A stretch of DNA of 7,148 nt from CAYGWP01 sp964353455 (GCA_964353455.1 CAYGWP010000573.1:1-7148), one strand, 5' to 3'; shown: positions 1 to 6,009, counted from the stretch's first letter. Made by a program: numbers and translations. The notes: generated from the sequence alone by a model not told the origin.

Positions 1-1
1 C

Positions 2-91
2 CGTATTATGGGCTATGAACATCTTTGGATACTAAAGTCGTACCTGGACGGCGCGCAAGAAGACGTTGCGTCCAAGCGAAAGGTCGGTTAA
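2..91 (+). CDS. C-terminal end of an unidentified gene (partial, cut by window start)
   Basis: An open frame enters from the left edge and ends at TAA (89-91). Its 29 visible residues include MGYEHLWILKSYLDG and a charged end, EDVASKRKVG, which read like the tail of a soluble protein. It is too short for me to assign a family. The next ATG (93) lies one base after this stop, the usual spacing of translationally coupled genes. The codons have mixed third bases, as in the methyltransferase downstream, so both may belong to one operon and one transferred segment. A minus-strand open frame overlaps here (down to base 32) and cannot be excluded from composition alone. Confidence 0.4.
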   Translation, partial: RIMGYEHLWILKSYLDGAQEDVASKRKVG

Positions 92-95
92 CATG
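79..95 (+). promoter_or_regulatory. possible true start of the methyltransferase gene (RBS plus ATG 93)
   Basis: An AAAGG purine stretch (79-83) sits nine bases before ATG 93, and that ATG follows the TAA of the preceding frame by one base. From 93 to about 150 the ATG frame has G or C at nearly every third codon position, and then it hits TGA at 177-179. The methyltransferase frame becomes GC-rich at third positions from about 157. This pattern fits one gene starting at 93 with a missing base in the T-run at 150-153. It is inference, not proof. Confidence 0.35.
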
Positions 96-238
96 AACCC
101 GAGCCGCCACCAAACCTTCAACTGCCGGCGGGACATCCTCCAGGCGATGTTTTCTGCGCGGTTTTCATTCACCACCTGATCTCCGGCCAAGCTGTCCAGA
201 CCAGCGTCGAGTCCGCCAACTGGGTAGCTGCTAAGCAT

Positions 239-1117
239 GTGGTGGCCCAACGCGGGCTGGTATATGGGGCAGAGAAGCGGGATTTGACTTCATTGCTTCG
301 GCCTGATGGGGAATGGGAGCGGTCAGGGTATCTTGCGCCCAATGTTGGGCTGAACGTTGCCAACTACCAGAGCCAGGAAGGCTACGCGAGACGCTTCGAG
401 GTTAGTCGGCGGATACCTGAGATGTCGCCATGGCTGGAAACTCTTCGCAACCATGGTCGCATCACTGGAGAGACGCGCGTGCTCGATGGCGGATGCGGCA
501 TCGGGAGGTTTGCGGTTCCATTGCAGGAGCACACAGGGTGTCAGATGATCGGTCTCGACAGTAGCCCGGAAATGCTGAAAACGGCTGTGTTGAAATCCGA
601 TGCGGTTACTTGGCTGCGCGGGGACCTTGAACACCTAGATGATGTTCTTGGCGCACAGGAGGGTGGCTTCAGTTGTGTTCTGCTGTCCACCGTGCTTCAG
701 CAGATTGAGGACCTTGCTGCCGTTTTTTCGGGCTGCTTTCACGTTCTTGGGTGTCACGGCCGCCTTCTCATACGCACCATTACACCTGAGCTTCTGAAGA
801 GTGTGGAATGGTACCGCTTTTTCCACAAGGCTTTAGACTTTGAATTGCAGCGCACATGGAACATGGATGTGATCTGGCGCTTCCTTGAAGAGGCGGGGTT
901 CCGTGTGGTTCACGTTGAGTTGCACGATGACCGGGAGAGGCTGAGCCCGGCTGAGTTTGTGGATAAGTTCAGAAGCGGGGGATGGTCTTGGCGCTACATA
1001 TATAGCGATGTAGAATTTGGGGAAGCAATACGAAATGTGGAACTGCAGTGTTCTATTCTACCATATGTGGACTACCAGCACCCAACATATCTAATTGTAG
1101 CGGAAAAGAATGGCTGA
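239..1117 (+). CDS. class I SAM-dependent methyltransferase
   Basis: This is a 292-residue protein if read from GTG 239. It should transfer a methyl group from S-adenosylmethionine to an unknown acceptor in the cytoplasm. The SAM-binding fold is visible: motif I at about residues 81-91 (VLDGGCGIGRF), the acidic end of strand 2 at 104-112 (IGLDSSPEML), a GDLEHL turn near 128-133, strand 4 at 144-150 (FSCVLLS), and the following helix and strand 5 (GRLLIRTI, 174-181). About 80 residues precede motif I, and the C-terminal third (185-292) is rich in Trp, Tyr and Phe and probably shapes the acceptor site. The start is uncertain. GTG 239 has no clear ribosome site, and the frame stays open back to base 92 without an ATG, GTG or TTG. 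A good ATG with AAAGG lies at 93 in another frame, so a one-base error near 150 may hide about 49 extra residues. Base composition is lower in G+C than the neighbouring genes, suggesting transfer. The fold is certain; the substrate is unknown. Confidence 0.85.
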   Translation: MVAQRGLVYGAEKRDLTSLLRPDGEWERSGYLAPNVGLNVANYQSQEGYARRFEVSRRIPEMSPWLETLRNHGRITGETRVLDGGCGIGRFAVPLQEHTGCQMIGLDSSPEMLKTAVLKSDAVTWLRGDLEHLDDVLGAQEGGFSCVLLSTVLQQIEDLAAVFSGCFHVLGCHGRLLIRTITPELLKSVEWYRFFHKALDFELQRTWNMDVIWRFLEEAGFRVVHVELHDDRERLSPAEFVDKFRSGGWSWRYIYSDVEFGEAIRNVELQCSILPYVDYQHPTYLIVAEKNG

Positions 1118-1170
1118 GGTCTTCTAATCTAGTTGGTGGTGGGCGTGAGGGGAACCAAAACCTAAAACCT

Positions 1171-1339
1171 GGGGACGCTTCCCAAGGGCATTAAGTTAAG
1201 GGTTTTCGGGCCGTTCTTCAACGGCCGGCGTCCGGCAGAATCATGCCCGAAGGCAGCGCCAAGGCCATTCGGCGGCTGGTCCGTCCGCCTTCGGGAAGGG
1301 CCTCCGTTGCTTATCTTAATGCCATTGGGGACGCTTCCC
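1171..1339. repeat. small element with ~30-bp terminal inverted repeats (REP/MITE-like)
   Basis: The left arm (1171-1200) and the reverse complement of the right arm (1310-1339) agree at most positions. Their inner parts are nearly perfect: GGCATTAAGTTAAG (1187-1200) against CTTATCTTAATGCC (1310-1323), with one mismatch in 14. Each outer end carries the same 13-mer, GGGGACGCTTCCC (1171-1183 and 1327-1339), itself able to fold into a five-pair hairpin with one G-T wobble. Smaller inverted pairs lie inside, such as CCCGAAGGC with GCCTTCGGG. The 169-bp unit is too short to encode a transposase. It could be a REP-type or miniature transposable element; the class is inference, the symmetry is seen directly. 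Confidence 0.6.
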
Positions 1340-1380
1340 GAAAACCAAAACCTCAAAACCCAAAACCTGGGACGTTTTCC

Positions 1381-1400
1381 GCGTTTTCTTGCGTTTTCTT
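1381..1400. repeat. perfect tandem duplication of a 10-mer
   Basis: GCGTTTTCTT occurs twice head to tail, 15 bases beyond the stop codon of cstA. It probably arose by replication slippage. Read on the minus strand it is A-rich, so it does not act as a T-tract for cstA. Confidence 0.55.
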
Positions 1401-1415
1401 CGGTTGCTGCAATTC

Positions 1416-3206
1416 CTACGTCGCAGAGGGATCGGTCTTCCGGTACCGCCGCGTGGCGAAGGCGTGTATGGCTAGTACGACCATGACCGCGGCCATGCAG
1501 ATGAGGGCGACGTCCGTGATCAGCAGCGGCAGGTTCCGTTTGGGCAGGTACTCCGTGAAGAACAGGTACACGAGGGCCCCCAGCGTCGTCGTGGTCATGA
1601 AAATGGCCGGTAGGATGGCGAACCAGGCTTGGCGCCCCCGCCCGAGGAGCCACAGCGAAACCACCAGCAGCACCAGGGCCGCAAGCAACTGGTTGCCCGC
1701 GCCGAACATCGGCCAGATCTTCTCAAAGGCGTTGAAGTAGCACATGACGAACATCAGCACCACCGCCAGGGCCGAGTTGAACCAGACTTGCTTCATCAGG
1801 CCGGGCATCTTCGTCCCGAAGAGCGTCATCCAGAGTTCCTCGAACAAATACCGGTTCAGCCGCACCGCCGTATCGAGCGTCGTAACAACAAACCCCTCGA
1901 CCATGAGAATCCCAAAGACGCTGCCCAGCGCAATGGGGATACCCAGACCCTCCTTGCCCAGCCGCCCGACCGCGATGGCGAACGCCAGCACGGGATTGCT
2001 GCTCAGGCCTGACTCCGGTGACGGCCAGACCAGGTCGCGGTACTCCTGAATGCCCCGCAGCGGGCCTGCGCTGGTCAGCGCCCAGACGACGGCGGTCAGG
2101 ACGCAGGCGGCCAGGAGCGATTCCAGCAACATGCCGCCGAATGCCGTCGGCCGCGCGTGTCTCACCTGCCAGCACTGCTTGGCCGTCGTCCCGCCGGCCA
2201 CAAGCGAATGGAACCCGGATATCGCCCCGCAGGCGACCATGACGAAGAGCATCGGCCAGATGCTGCCGGCGGCGGCTTGGCCCTCCTGGATCTGCTCGAC
2301 CGAGAACGCCGGCCGCTCGAAGTGCGCCCCCTGGAGTCCCGCCGCAAGGATCCCCAACACGAGCAGCGCCACCCCGGCGTACAGAATCTGCACGTTGATG
2401 AAATCTCGCGGCTGGAGGATCAGCCACACGGGCACCCACGAGGCGATGAAGACGTACACCGTCAGGATGACCATCCAGTATTCCGGCAGGATCGAGACCG
2501 GCAGCCAGAAACCTGCGACAATGCTGATGACCGCGATCGCCCCCGTAAGAAAGTACGCCGGCACCGTCGGTAAGTTCTTCTTGAAGAGCAGGACCCCGAT
2601 AAGCGGCGCTATGCCGGTGATGATGATGACGCTTGTAGATGCAATGCCGCCGATGCGGGCCTTGACGACGCCGTCCACCACGTGTGTGGCCAGAAGGGTC
2701 TGGTCGGCCGGGATGCCGAGTTTCGAGATCGGGTACTCGCTCGTCAGGCTCATGGCCGTCGCCCGCAGGAACGCCGCGTTCACCAGCACGAGCATGACGA
2801 TCGTGAAGAGCACGAAGAGCAGGAACCCCGGTTTGCCGAGGGTGCGTCGGGCGATCTCGGCCATGCTGCGGCCGTTCTCACGCATGCTGACCGACAGGGC
2901 CGCGTAATCGTGGACCGCGCCGAACAGGATGCCCCCCAGGATGGCCCATGCCCACACGGGGCCGTATCCGAAACATACGGCCATGGTGGGGCCGAGGATC
3001 GGCCCGGCCCCCGCGATGGCCGAAAAGTGGTGGGCAAACAGCACGCTCGGCCGCGTCGCCACGAAGTCCCGCCCGTCCGCAAAAAGGACCGACGGCGTCG
3101 GGCACGACTGGTCCTCGCCCAGCCAATGGGCGACCAGACGGCCGTAAAACCGGTATGCCAGCGCCAGCAGCGGCACGGTGATGATGACCACCCACGCAAT
3201 GTTCAT
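1416..3206 (-). CDS. cstA: carbon starvation protein CstA family transporter
   Basis: This 596-residue inner-membrane transporter belongs to the CstA family; known members import pyruvate and have also been linked to peptide uptake, typically during carbon limitation. The family blocks appear in order: FAHHFSAIAGAGPILGP (57-73), VHDYAALSVSMRENGRSMAE (98-117), WLILQPRDF (261-269), GAISGFHSLVAGGTTAKQ (327-344), TTLDTAVRLNRYLFEE (442-457) and IWPMFGAGNQLLAA (497-510). Roughly 15 or more hydrophobic helices span the chain. E. coli CstA is about 700 residues, so this is the shorter form. The start is ATG 3206, with AGGGAG eight bases upstream. The frame is open to 3449, but that extension is Arg-rich, non-hydrophobic and overlaps the divergent gene, so I reject it. 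It ends at TAG (1416-1418). The second helix pair and all conserved blocks are intact, so it should be functional. The exact substrate cannot be read from sequence. Confidence 0.96.
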   Translation of the reverse strand: MNIAWVVIITVPLLALAYRFYGRLVAHWLGEDQSCPTPSVLFADGRDFVATRPSVLFAHHFSAIAGAGPILGPTMAVCFGYGPVWAWAILGGILFGAVHDYAALSVSMRENGRSMAEIARRTLGKPGFLLFVLFTIVMLVLVNAAFLRATAMSLTSEYPISKLGIPADQTLLATHVVDGVVKARIGGIASTSVIIITGIAPLIGVLLFKKNLPTVPAYFLTGAIAVISIVAGFWLPVSILPEYWMVILTVYVFIASWVPVWLILQPRDFINVQILYAGVALLVLGILAAGLQGAHFERPAFSVEQIQEGQAAAGSIWPMLFVMVACGAISGFHSLVAGGTTAKQCWQVRHARPTAFGGMLLESLLAACVLTAVVWALTSAGPLRGIQEYRDLVWPSPESGLSSNPVLAFAIAVGRLGKEGLGIPIALGSVFGILMVEGFVVTTLDTAVRLNRYLFEELWMTLFGTKMPGLMKQVWFNSALAVVLMFVMCYFNAFEKIWPMFGAGNQLLAALVLLVVSLWLLGRGRQAWFAILPAIFMTTTTLGALVYLFFTEYLPKRNLPLLITDVALICMAAVMVVLAIHAFATRRYRKTDPSAT

Positions 3207-3214
3207 CCGGGATT

Positions 3215-3220
3215 CTCCCT
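3215..3220 (-). promoter_or_regulatory. ribosome binding site of cstA
   Basis: On the minus strand AGGGAG is followed by eight bases and ATG 3206. This fixes the cstA start within a frame that would otherwise extend a further 243 bases upstream. Confidence 0.75.
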
Positions 3221-3258
3221 GTCGGTGCAGCCGTCGGCCCCGGCCGCGCCGCAGCCGC

Positions 3259-3287
3259 ACTATGCCGCGCAGAGGCCGTCGATGCAA
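3259..3287 (-). promoter_or_regulatory. candidate promoter of cstA
   Basis: On the minus strand TTGCAT (plus 3287-3282) and CATAGT (plus 3264-3259) are separated by exactly 17 bases. They match the sigma-70 consensus at three and four of six positions. A leader of about 45 bases would precede ATG 3206. The match is modest, and a GC-rich region gives chance hits, so this is only a candidate. Confidence 0.25.
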
Positions 3288-3298
3288 GAGGCCGTTTT

Positions 3299-3326
3299 CG
3301 AGCCGCGATCTTACGGCCGCGGCTCG
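3299..3326. promoter_or_regulatory. 9-bp palindrome in the divergent cstA control region (possible operator)
   Basis: CGAGCCGCG (3299-3307) and CGCGGCTCG (3318-3326) form a perfect inverted repeat around a 10-base spacer. It lies just upstream of the candidate cstA -35 and about 30 bases before the TATAAT facing the other way. A site between divergent promoters is typical of a shared regulator. It has no T-tract on either strand, which argues against a terminator. The function is inference. Confidence 0.35.
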
Positions 3327-3355
3327 TACCTCATTCCTTTTTGGCCGAGTGCGAC

Positions 3356-3361
3356 TATAAT
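3356..3361 (+). promoter_or_regulatory. consensus -10 box for the gene at 3388
   Basis: TATAAT is a perfect -10 hexamer in an otherwise very GC-rich region, 26 bases before ATG 3388. The best -35 at 16 bases spacing (TTCCTT, 3334-3339) is poor, so the promoter may need an activator. GGAAAGGA (3374-3381) then provides the ribosome site. Confidence 0.5.
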
Positions 3362-3387
3362 GTTGGCTTCCTCGGAAAGGACCCGCG

Positions 3388-4104
3388 ATGACCGGGAAGC
3401 ACGTGATCTGGGCGATCGTGATCGGGGCGTTGGCGGTCGTCGGTCTCATCCTGCTTCACCTTGCCCTGCCGATCGATGCCAGTTGGCGCACTAACCGCCT
3501 CCTCCATCTCCTGTGGCAGGTGCTGGCGGGTCTCGCCGGTATCGGCGCAGTGGTCTGGATGATGTGGCGGCGGCCGAAGGCCCCCCGCCGCGATGAAGAC
3601 CGCCTGCGGGCACGCCGCAAGGTCGTCGGCGTCGCCATCGCCATCGTGGTCGCGGTGGGCCTGGTGGTCTTCGGCGAGATGCACCGCGAAGGCGCCAGCC
3701 GCAGCCAACTCCTGGCCGGTCCCGCGACGGCCGACCTCGAGGCCATCGGCAAGGCCCTCGGCGATTACGCCAAGGACCACGCCGGCGCCAAGCCGGCGAC
3801 CATCGAGGAACTCGTCCCCAAGTACCTTCAGCCGTGCAACCTGTACTACCCCTTCCGAGACGGGCCGGCGCCGCTGACCGCCCCGGCCGAGATGGGCCAA
3901 GGGTCGCCCCCGCCGTCGTACGCCCTGGCCAGGCAGATCATCATAGATACCAGGACCCACCCGGAGCCGCGCTTCATCGCCTACCTGCGGCCCGGCGCGG
4001 CTTGGGCGCCCGTGACGGCGGCGCTCGACAAGACCGGCAAGGTCGAGATCGTGGGCGAAGAGGTCGTCAAACCGTTTGAGAGGCAATTCGACGTGAAGCC
4101 CTGA
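3388..4104 (+). CDS. three-helix membrane protein with exported C-terminal domain, unknown function
   Basis: This 238-residue protein belongs to no family I recognise. Hydrophobic helices lie at about 5-27, 39-60 and 78-98. A strongly basic loop (RRPKAPRRDEDRLRARRK, 61-78) between helices 2 and 3 should be cytoplasmic, placing residues 100-238 outside the membrane. The stretch ADLEAIGKALGDYAKDHAGA (115-134), followed by PATIEELVPKYLQ (136-148), resembles the soluble part of type II secretion major pseudopilins and related planctomycete proteins, which share a pattern of a helix, YAxDH and then an EELVPxYL-type stretch. This is a weak, pattern-level likeness, and no prepilin cleavage site is present. 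The start is ATG 3388, with GGAAAGGA six bases upstream and TATAAT before it. It is transcribed divergently from cstA, so shared control is possible, but no functional link is evident. The gene is certain and the role unknown. Confidence 0.85.
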   Translation: MTGKHVIWAIVIGALAVVGLILLHLALPIDASWRTNRLLHLLWQVLAGLAGIGAVVWMMWRRPKAPRRDEDRLRARRKVVGVAIAIVVAVGLVVFGEMHREGASRSQLLAGPATADLEAIGKALGDYAKDHAGAKPATIEELVPKYLQPCNLYYPFRDGPAPLTAPAEMGQGSPPPSYALARQIIIDTRTHPEPRFIAYLRPGAAWAPVTAALDKTGKVEIVGEEVVKPFERQFDVKP

Positions 4105-4113
4105 TCCGCGCGC

Positions 4114-4153
4114 AAAAAAAGACCGGGGCCAAATCCCTCCCGGATGGCCCCGG
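4114..4153 (-). terminator. Rho-independent terminator for leftward transcription
   Basis: The 9-bp perfect stem is CCGGGGCCA (4123-4131) with TGGCCCCGG (4145-4153), around a 13-base loop. Seven A residues (4114-4120) precede it on the plus strand, so on the minus strand the hairpin is followed by a T-run. It would stop transcripts of the exported-protein genes that end at 4586, and protect 3388-4104 from antisense reading. No T-run follows on the plus strand, so it probably works in one direction only. Confidence 0.7.
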
Positions 4154-4226
4154 CCGAGCATCCTCCCCCGGGTCTATCTGGCGCGGTCGCCACGGCAACC
4201 GTGCCTCCAAGCACAACACAACCCCT

Positions 4227-4243
4227 CCGCGGCAGAGCCGCGG
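4227..4243. repeat. perfect GC-rich hairpin
   Basis: CCGCGGC and GCCGCGG form a seven-pair stem with a three-base loop (AGA). There is no adjacent T-run, so I do not call it a terminator. Short palindromes like this are often dispersed in high-GC genomes. Confidence 0.4.
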
Positions 4244-4388
4244 CCCCAAGACTGAACGACGGACATTGGAGATACTGCGATGGGCGTCAGGACGTATGGT
4301 GACGCCAATCGCTCCCACACACGCCTGTAATATAACTCAAGACCGCCGCTTTGTCAAATCACACCGACAAATTTTTTTTCTGCGTTTT

Positions 4389-4530
4389 TCTGAGCGCGTG
4401 TATGAAAACCCTGTGGCTCAGCCGCCCTCGGCTGAGCGCCTCGTGTCGGCGACAGGCTTTGCCGCCGGAATTGCACACCCGAGGGCGGGTGTGCCACATG
4501 GCCCAGGCGGTTTTCATACACGTTCTGAGA
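4389..4530. repeat. 142-bp palindromic element with 22-bp terminal inverted repeats
   Basis: The ends are inverted repeats: 4389-4410 matches the reverse complement of 4509-4530 at 19 of 22 positions, including 14 in a row (CGTGTATGAAAACC). Inside are two perfect hairpins: GCTCAGCCG/CGGCTGAGC with loop CCCT (4416-4437), and GCACACCC/GGGTGTGC with a six-base loop (4473-4494). The unit has no coding capacity. It looks like a miniature inverted-repeat element or a large REP-type repeat, and I believe similar GGCTCAGCC...GGGTGTGCC sequences are dispersed in planctomycete genomes, though I cannot confirm that here. It lies between the stop of the exported-protein gene and the terminator that would serve it. 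Confidence 0.65.
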
Positions 4531-4585
4531 CAAGGACGCATGGCGGCTACGGGCCGCATTCCCCCAGGAAGCCCTTTCGGGCGGC

Positions 4586-5251
4586 CTACCGGATGTTGTG
4601 CCACGTCTCATCCGACTTCCACGGGATCGGCCCGAGCGTAGCCGTGAACTGGACCTGGACCTTCCCCGTGAAGTCCTGCGGCAACTGCCAGACGTAACTG
4701 AGGTCGCTGGAGTCGCCCTTAGTCAGGACGCCCTGGCCGACAAGCGCGCCCTTCTCATCAACGATCCTGAACTGCGGCGGGCGGACGGGCACCCCCGCAC
4801 GCTGGATGGTGGCGGCATTATACCGCTCGCCGGCCTTGCCGAGGATGGTCAGACTCATCAGCAGCCGCAATGAGTTGCTCTCGTACGGGGTGAAACGGGC
4901 CTTGAGTACGAGAGGCGGCCCGGCATCGACGGTGGTCGTGGCGTCTTCGCGGACGTTGACGTAATCGTACTTGCCGAATCCGTACGTGCTCTTGATCGAC
5001 CAGACGATCGGCTTGGCCTTTTCGCCCGGCTCCGGCGCGAAGTACGTCACCGACGTGGTGTTATAGTTGCCCACAGGCAGGCGGACTTCCTGGCCGCTCG
5101 GGATGGCGGTCGGCTTACCGGCGACCCTCAGTTCCAGCGCGAGGCCCGGCGTCACGACCTTGACGATGCCCGTGGCCTGTTTGGCCGGCTGCCCGGCCCA
5201 CGCCGCGCCCGACAGGACCGCCAGCGCAAGAAAAGTCGAGACCCATCTCAT
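4586..5251 (-). CDS. exported protein of unknown function, beta-rich
   Basis: This is a 221-residue protein with a clear signal peptide (MRWVSTFLALAVLSGAAWA, cleavage predicted after AWA at 19). The mature part alternates short hydrophobic strands and turns. Residues 28-63 (GIVKVVTPGLALELRVAGKP and following, ending RLPVGNY) resemble the layout of PEGA-like carbohydrate- or wall-associated beta domains, but I would not assign the family. The last third (160-221) reads as a second beta domain ending at WKSDETWHNIR. The start is ATG 5251, with AGGAG and about eight bases spacing; the frame is open to 5323 but that extension lacks signal-peptide sense. It follows the exported protein at 5343-5911 by 91 bases on the same strand, with no terminator seen between them, so the two are probably one operon. 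It is a real gene of unknown role, acting in the periplasm or on the cell surface. Confidence 0.85.
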   Translation of the reverse strand: MRWVSTFLALAVLSGAAWAGQPAKQATGIVKVVTPGLALELRVAGKPTAIPSGQEVRLPVGNYNTTSVTYFAPEPGEKAKPIVWSIKSTYGFGKYDYVNVREDATTTVDAGPPLVLKARFTPYESNSLRLLMSLTILGKAGERYNAATIQRAGVPVRPPQFRIVDEKGALVGQGVLTKGDSSDLSYVWQLPQDFTGKVQVQFTATLGPIPWKSDETWHNIR

Positions 5252-5342
5252 ATTGGGGTCTCCTATCGGAAGTGCTTGGCACCCAACGTGTACTCTTATA
5301 CCCCATCCGCCCGCCACATGCAAGAAGCGGAAAAGCGAAGTC

Positions 5343-5911
5343 TCAGCCGCCGGTATCCAGAAGCATGAACTCTGCGGCCATCGTGCCGAGGAGCGACTTT
5401 CCCCCGGCGCGGGTCTTCACGGTCTCGAGGAACTTCGCCGCCCCCGGCCGCAGCGCCGCATTGCCGAACAGGTTCCCGAAGTTCTTGCAGAACTCGCTGA
5501 ATGCCGGCCCGGCCCACGGCAAGGCCGTTCGCCATGCGGACGATCGGGGGTCGCCGCGGCGACCGGCTCGGCGAAGTCCTTGTCATAAAGGAAAGGCGCG
5601 AGCGCCAGGTCCGAGCGCCGGAACTGGGCGGCAGACTCCCGTACGTCCGCATCGGCGATCGAATGGGTCTTGTCCTTCGTCACCTTGAAGTAAACGTCCG
5701 CGGTCCCGCCCCTGAGCGCCGCCGCAAACAGTTGCTGCGCCCGGGCAGTCTGGCTCGTCCCGAGCGTCGGCTGGCCCATGTTCCACTCTTTCGTGCCGAC
5801 GCCGACGAACTTTGGTCTCGGCGGCACCGCGGAAGCAAGGGAAGACAGCAGCCATCCTGCCGCGACGGCCAGAATCACAATCACTATGCGCGCAGATCGC
5901 ATCGGGGTCAT
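5343..5911 (-). CDS. exported protein of unknown function, interrupted by a one-base frameshift
   Basis: From ATG 5911 (or 5902) the protein begins with a signal peptide (MRSARIVIVILAVAAGWLL and on, with an ASA cleavage site near residue 28) and reads sensibly to FLYDKDFAEPVAAAT (107-121). The frame then turns into Arg/Pro/Ser-rich noise. A neighbouring frame resumes a normal protein, ending EFMLLDTGG at TGA (5343-5345). The switch falls at five G (5546-5550; five C on the coding strand). With a sixth C the gene reads as 189 residues through RSSAWRTALPWAGPAFSEF, and the corrected length is exactly 190 codons. It is therefore either a sequencing or assembly indel or a recent pseudogene. I recognise no domain. 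No strong ribosome site precedes either ATG. It is likely to be the first gene of an operon with 4586-5251, divergent from 6022. Confidence 0.75.
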
Positions 5912-5981
5912 CGCACCGTAATGTACGACATGCCGCCCCGCGAAGTCGAGAAAATCGCGTGCGGGCGCGGGGGCGGGGTCG

Positions 5982-5987
5982 TACAAT
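5982..5987 (+). promoter_or_regulatory. candidate -10 box for the gene at 6022
   Basis: TACAAT matches the -10 consensus at five of six positions, 34 bases before the GTG start. No convincing -35 stands at the right distance; the sequence upstream is almost pure G+C. Confidence 0.35.
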
Positions 5988-6009
5988 AGGGCGACTTTCT
6001 GGAAGATGC

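Larger units (their letters stand above)
1118..1415. other. non-coding intergenic stretch between convergent genes, repeat-rich
   Basis: No credible gene is present. The methyltransferase and cstA genes converge on this stretch. It holds an inverted-repeat element (1171-1339), two blocks of AAAACC-type repeats flanking that element on the outside (about 1154-1170 and 1341-1368), a degenerate copy of the repeat core (GGGACGTTTTCC, 1369-1380) and a perfect tandem 10-mer, GCGTTTTCTT (1381-1400). I see no clear hairpin-plus-T-tract terminator for either converging gene, although the element itself is capable of extensive folding. Confidence 0.6.
4105..4585. other. non-coding intergenic stretch between convergent genes
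   Basis: I see no credible gene in these 481 bases. Open frames here lack ribosome sites and are interrupted by hairpins. In order it holds a leftward terminator (4114-4153), a small CACGG/CCGTG hairpin (4191-4203), a perfect GC hairpin (4227-4243), an AT-richer patch (about 4325-4390, including a run of eight or more T) and the 142-bp palindromic element (4389-4530). Next to the stop of the minus-strand gene a GCCC-GAAA-GGGC hairpin can form (4571-4582) but has no T-tract. Confidence 0.6.

Noticed and set aside
32..292. Minus-strand open frame with moderately GC-rich third positions
   Set aside because: It overlaps the methyltransferase N-terminus, has only a TTG start, and its codon signal is shared with the plus-strand ATG-93 frame. 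I cannot fully exclude it, but it has no recognisable family feature.
1151..1400. Possible CRISPR array or telomere-like repeat
   Set aside because: The AAAACC tracts and the 10-mer duplication have no regular repeat-spacer spacing, and no cas gene is nearby. The arms of the element are inverted, not direct.
2050..2907. Long plus-strand open frame inside cstA
   Set aside because: It is an antisense shadow of a highly conserved transporter gene with no family features of its own.
3207..3449. N-terminal extension of cstA to base 3449
   Set aside because: The extra 81 residues are Arg-rich, unlike the family start, and overlap the divergent gene and its promoter. ATG 3206 has a good ribosome site.
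3355..4161. Long minus-strand open frame over the three-helix protein gene
   Set aside because: The plus-strand frame has a promoter, ribosome site, membrane helices and a sensible fold. The minus frame is Arg/Gly/His-rich shadow sequence and runs through the terminator.
4266..4697. Plus- and minus-strand open frames over the palindromic element
   Set aside because: They lack ribosome sites, run through hairpins and terminal inverted repeats, and overlap the end of a better-supported gene.
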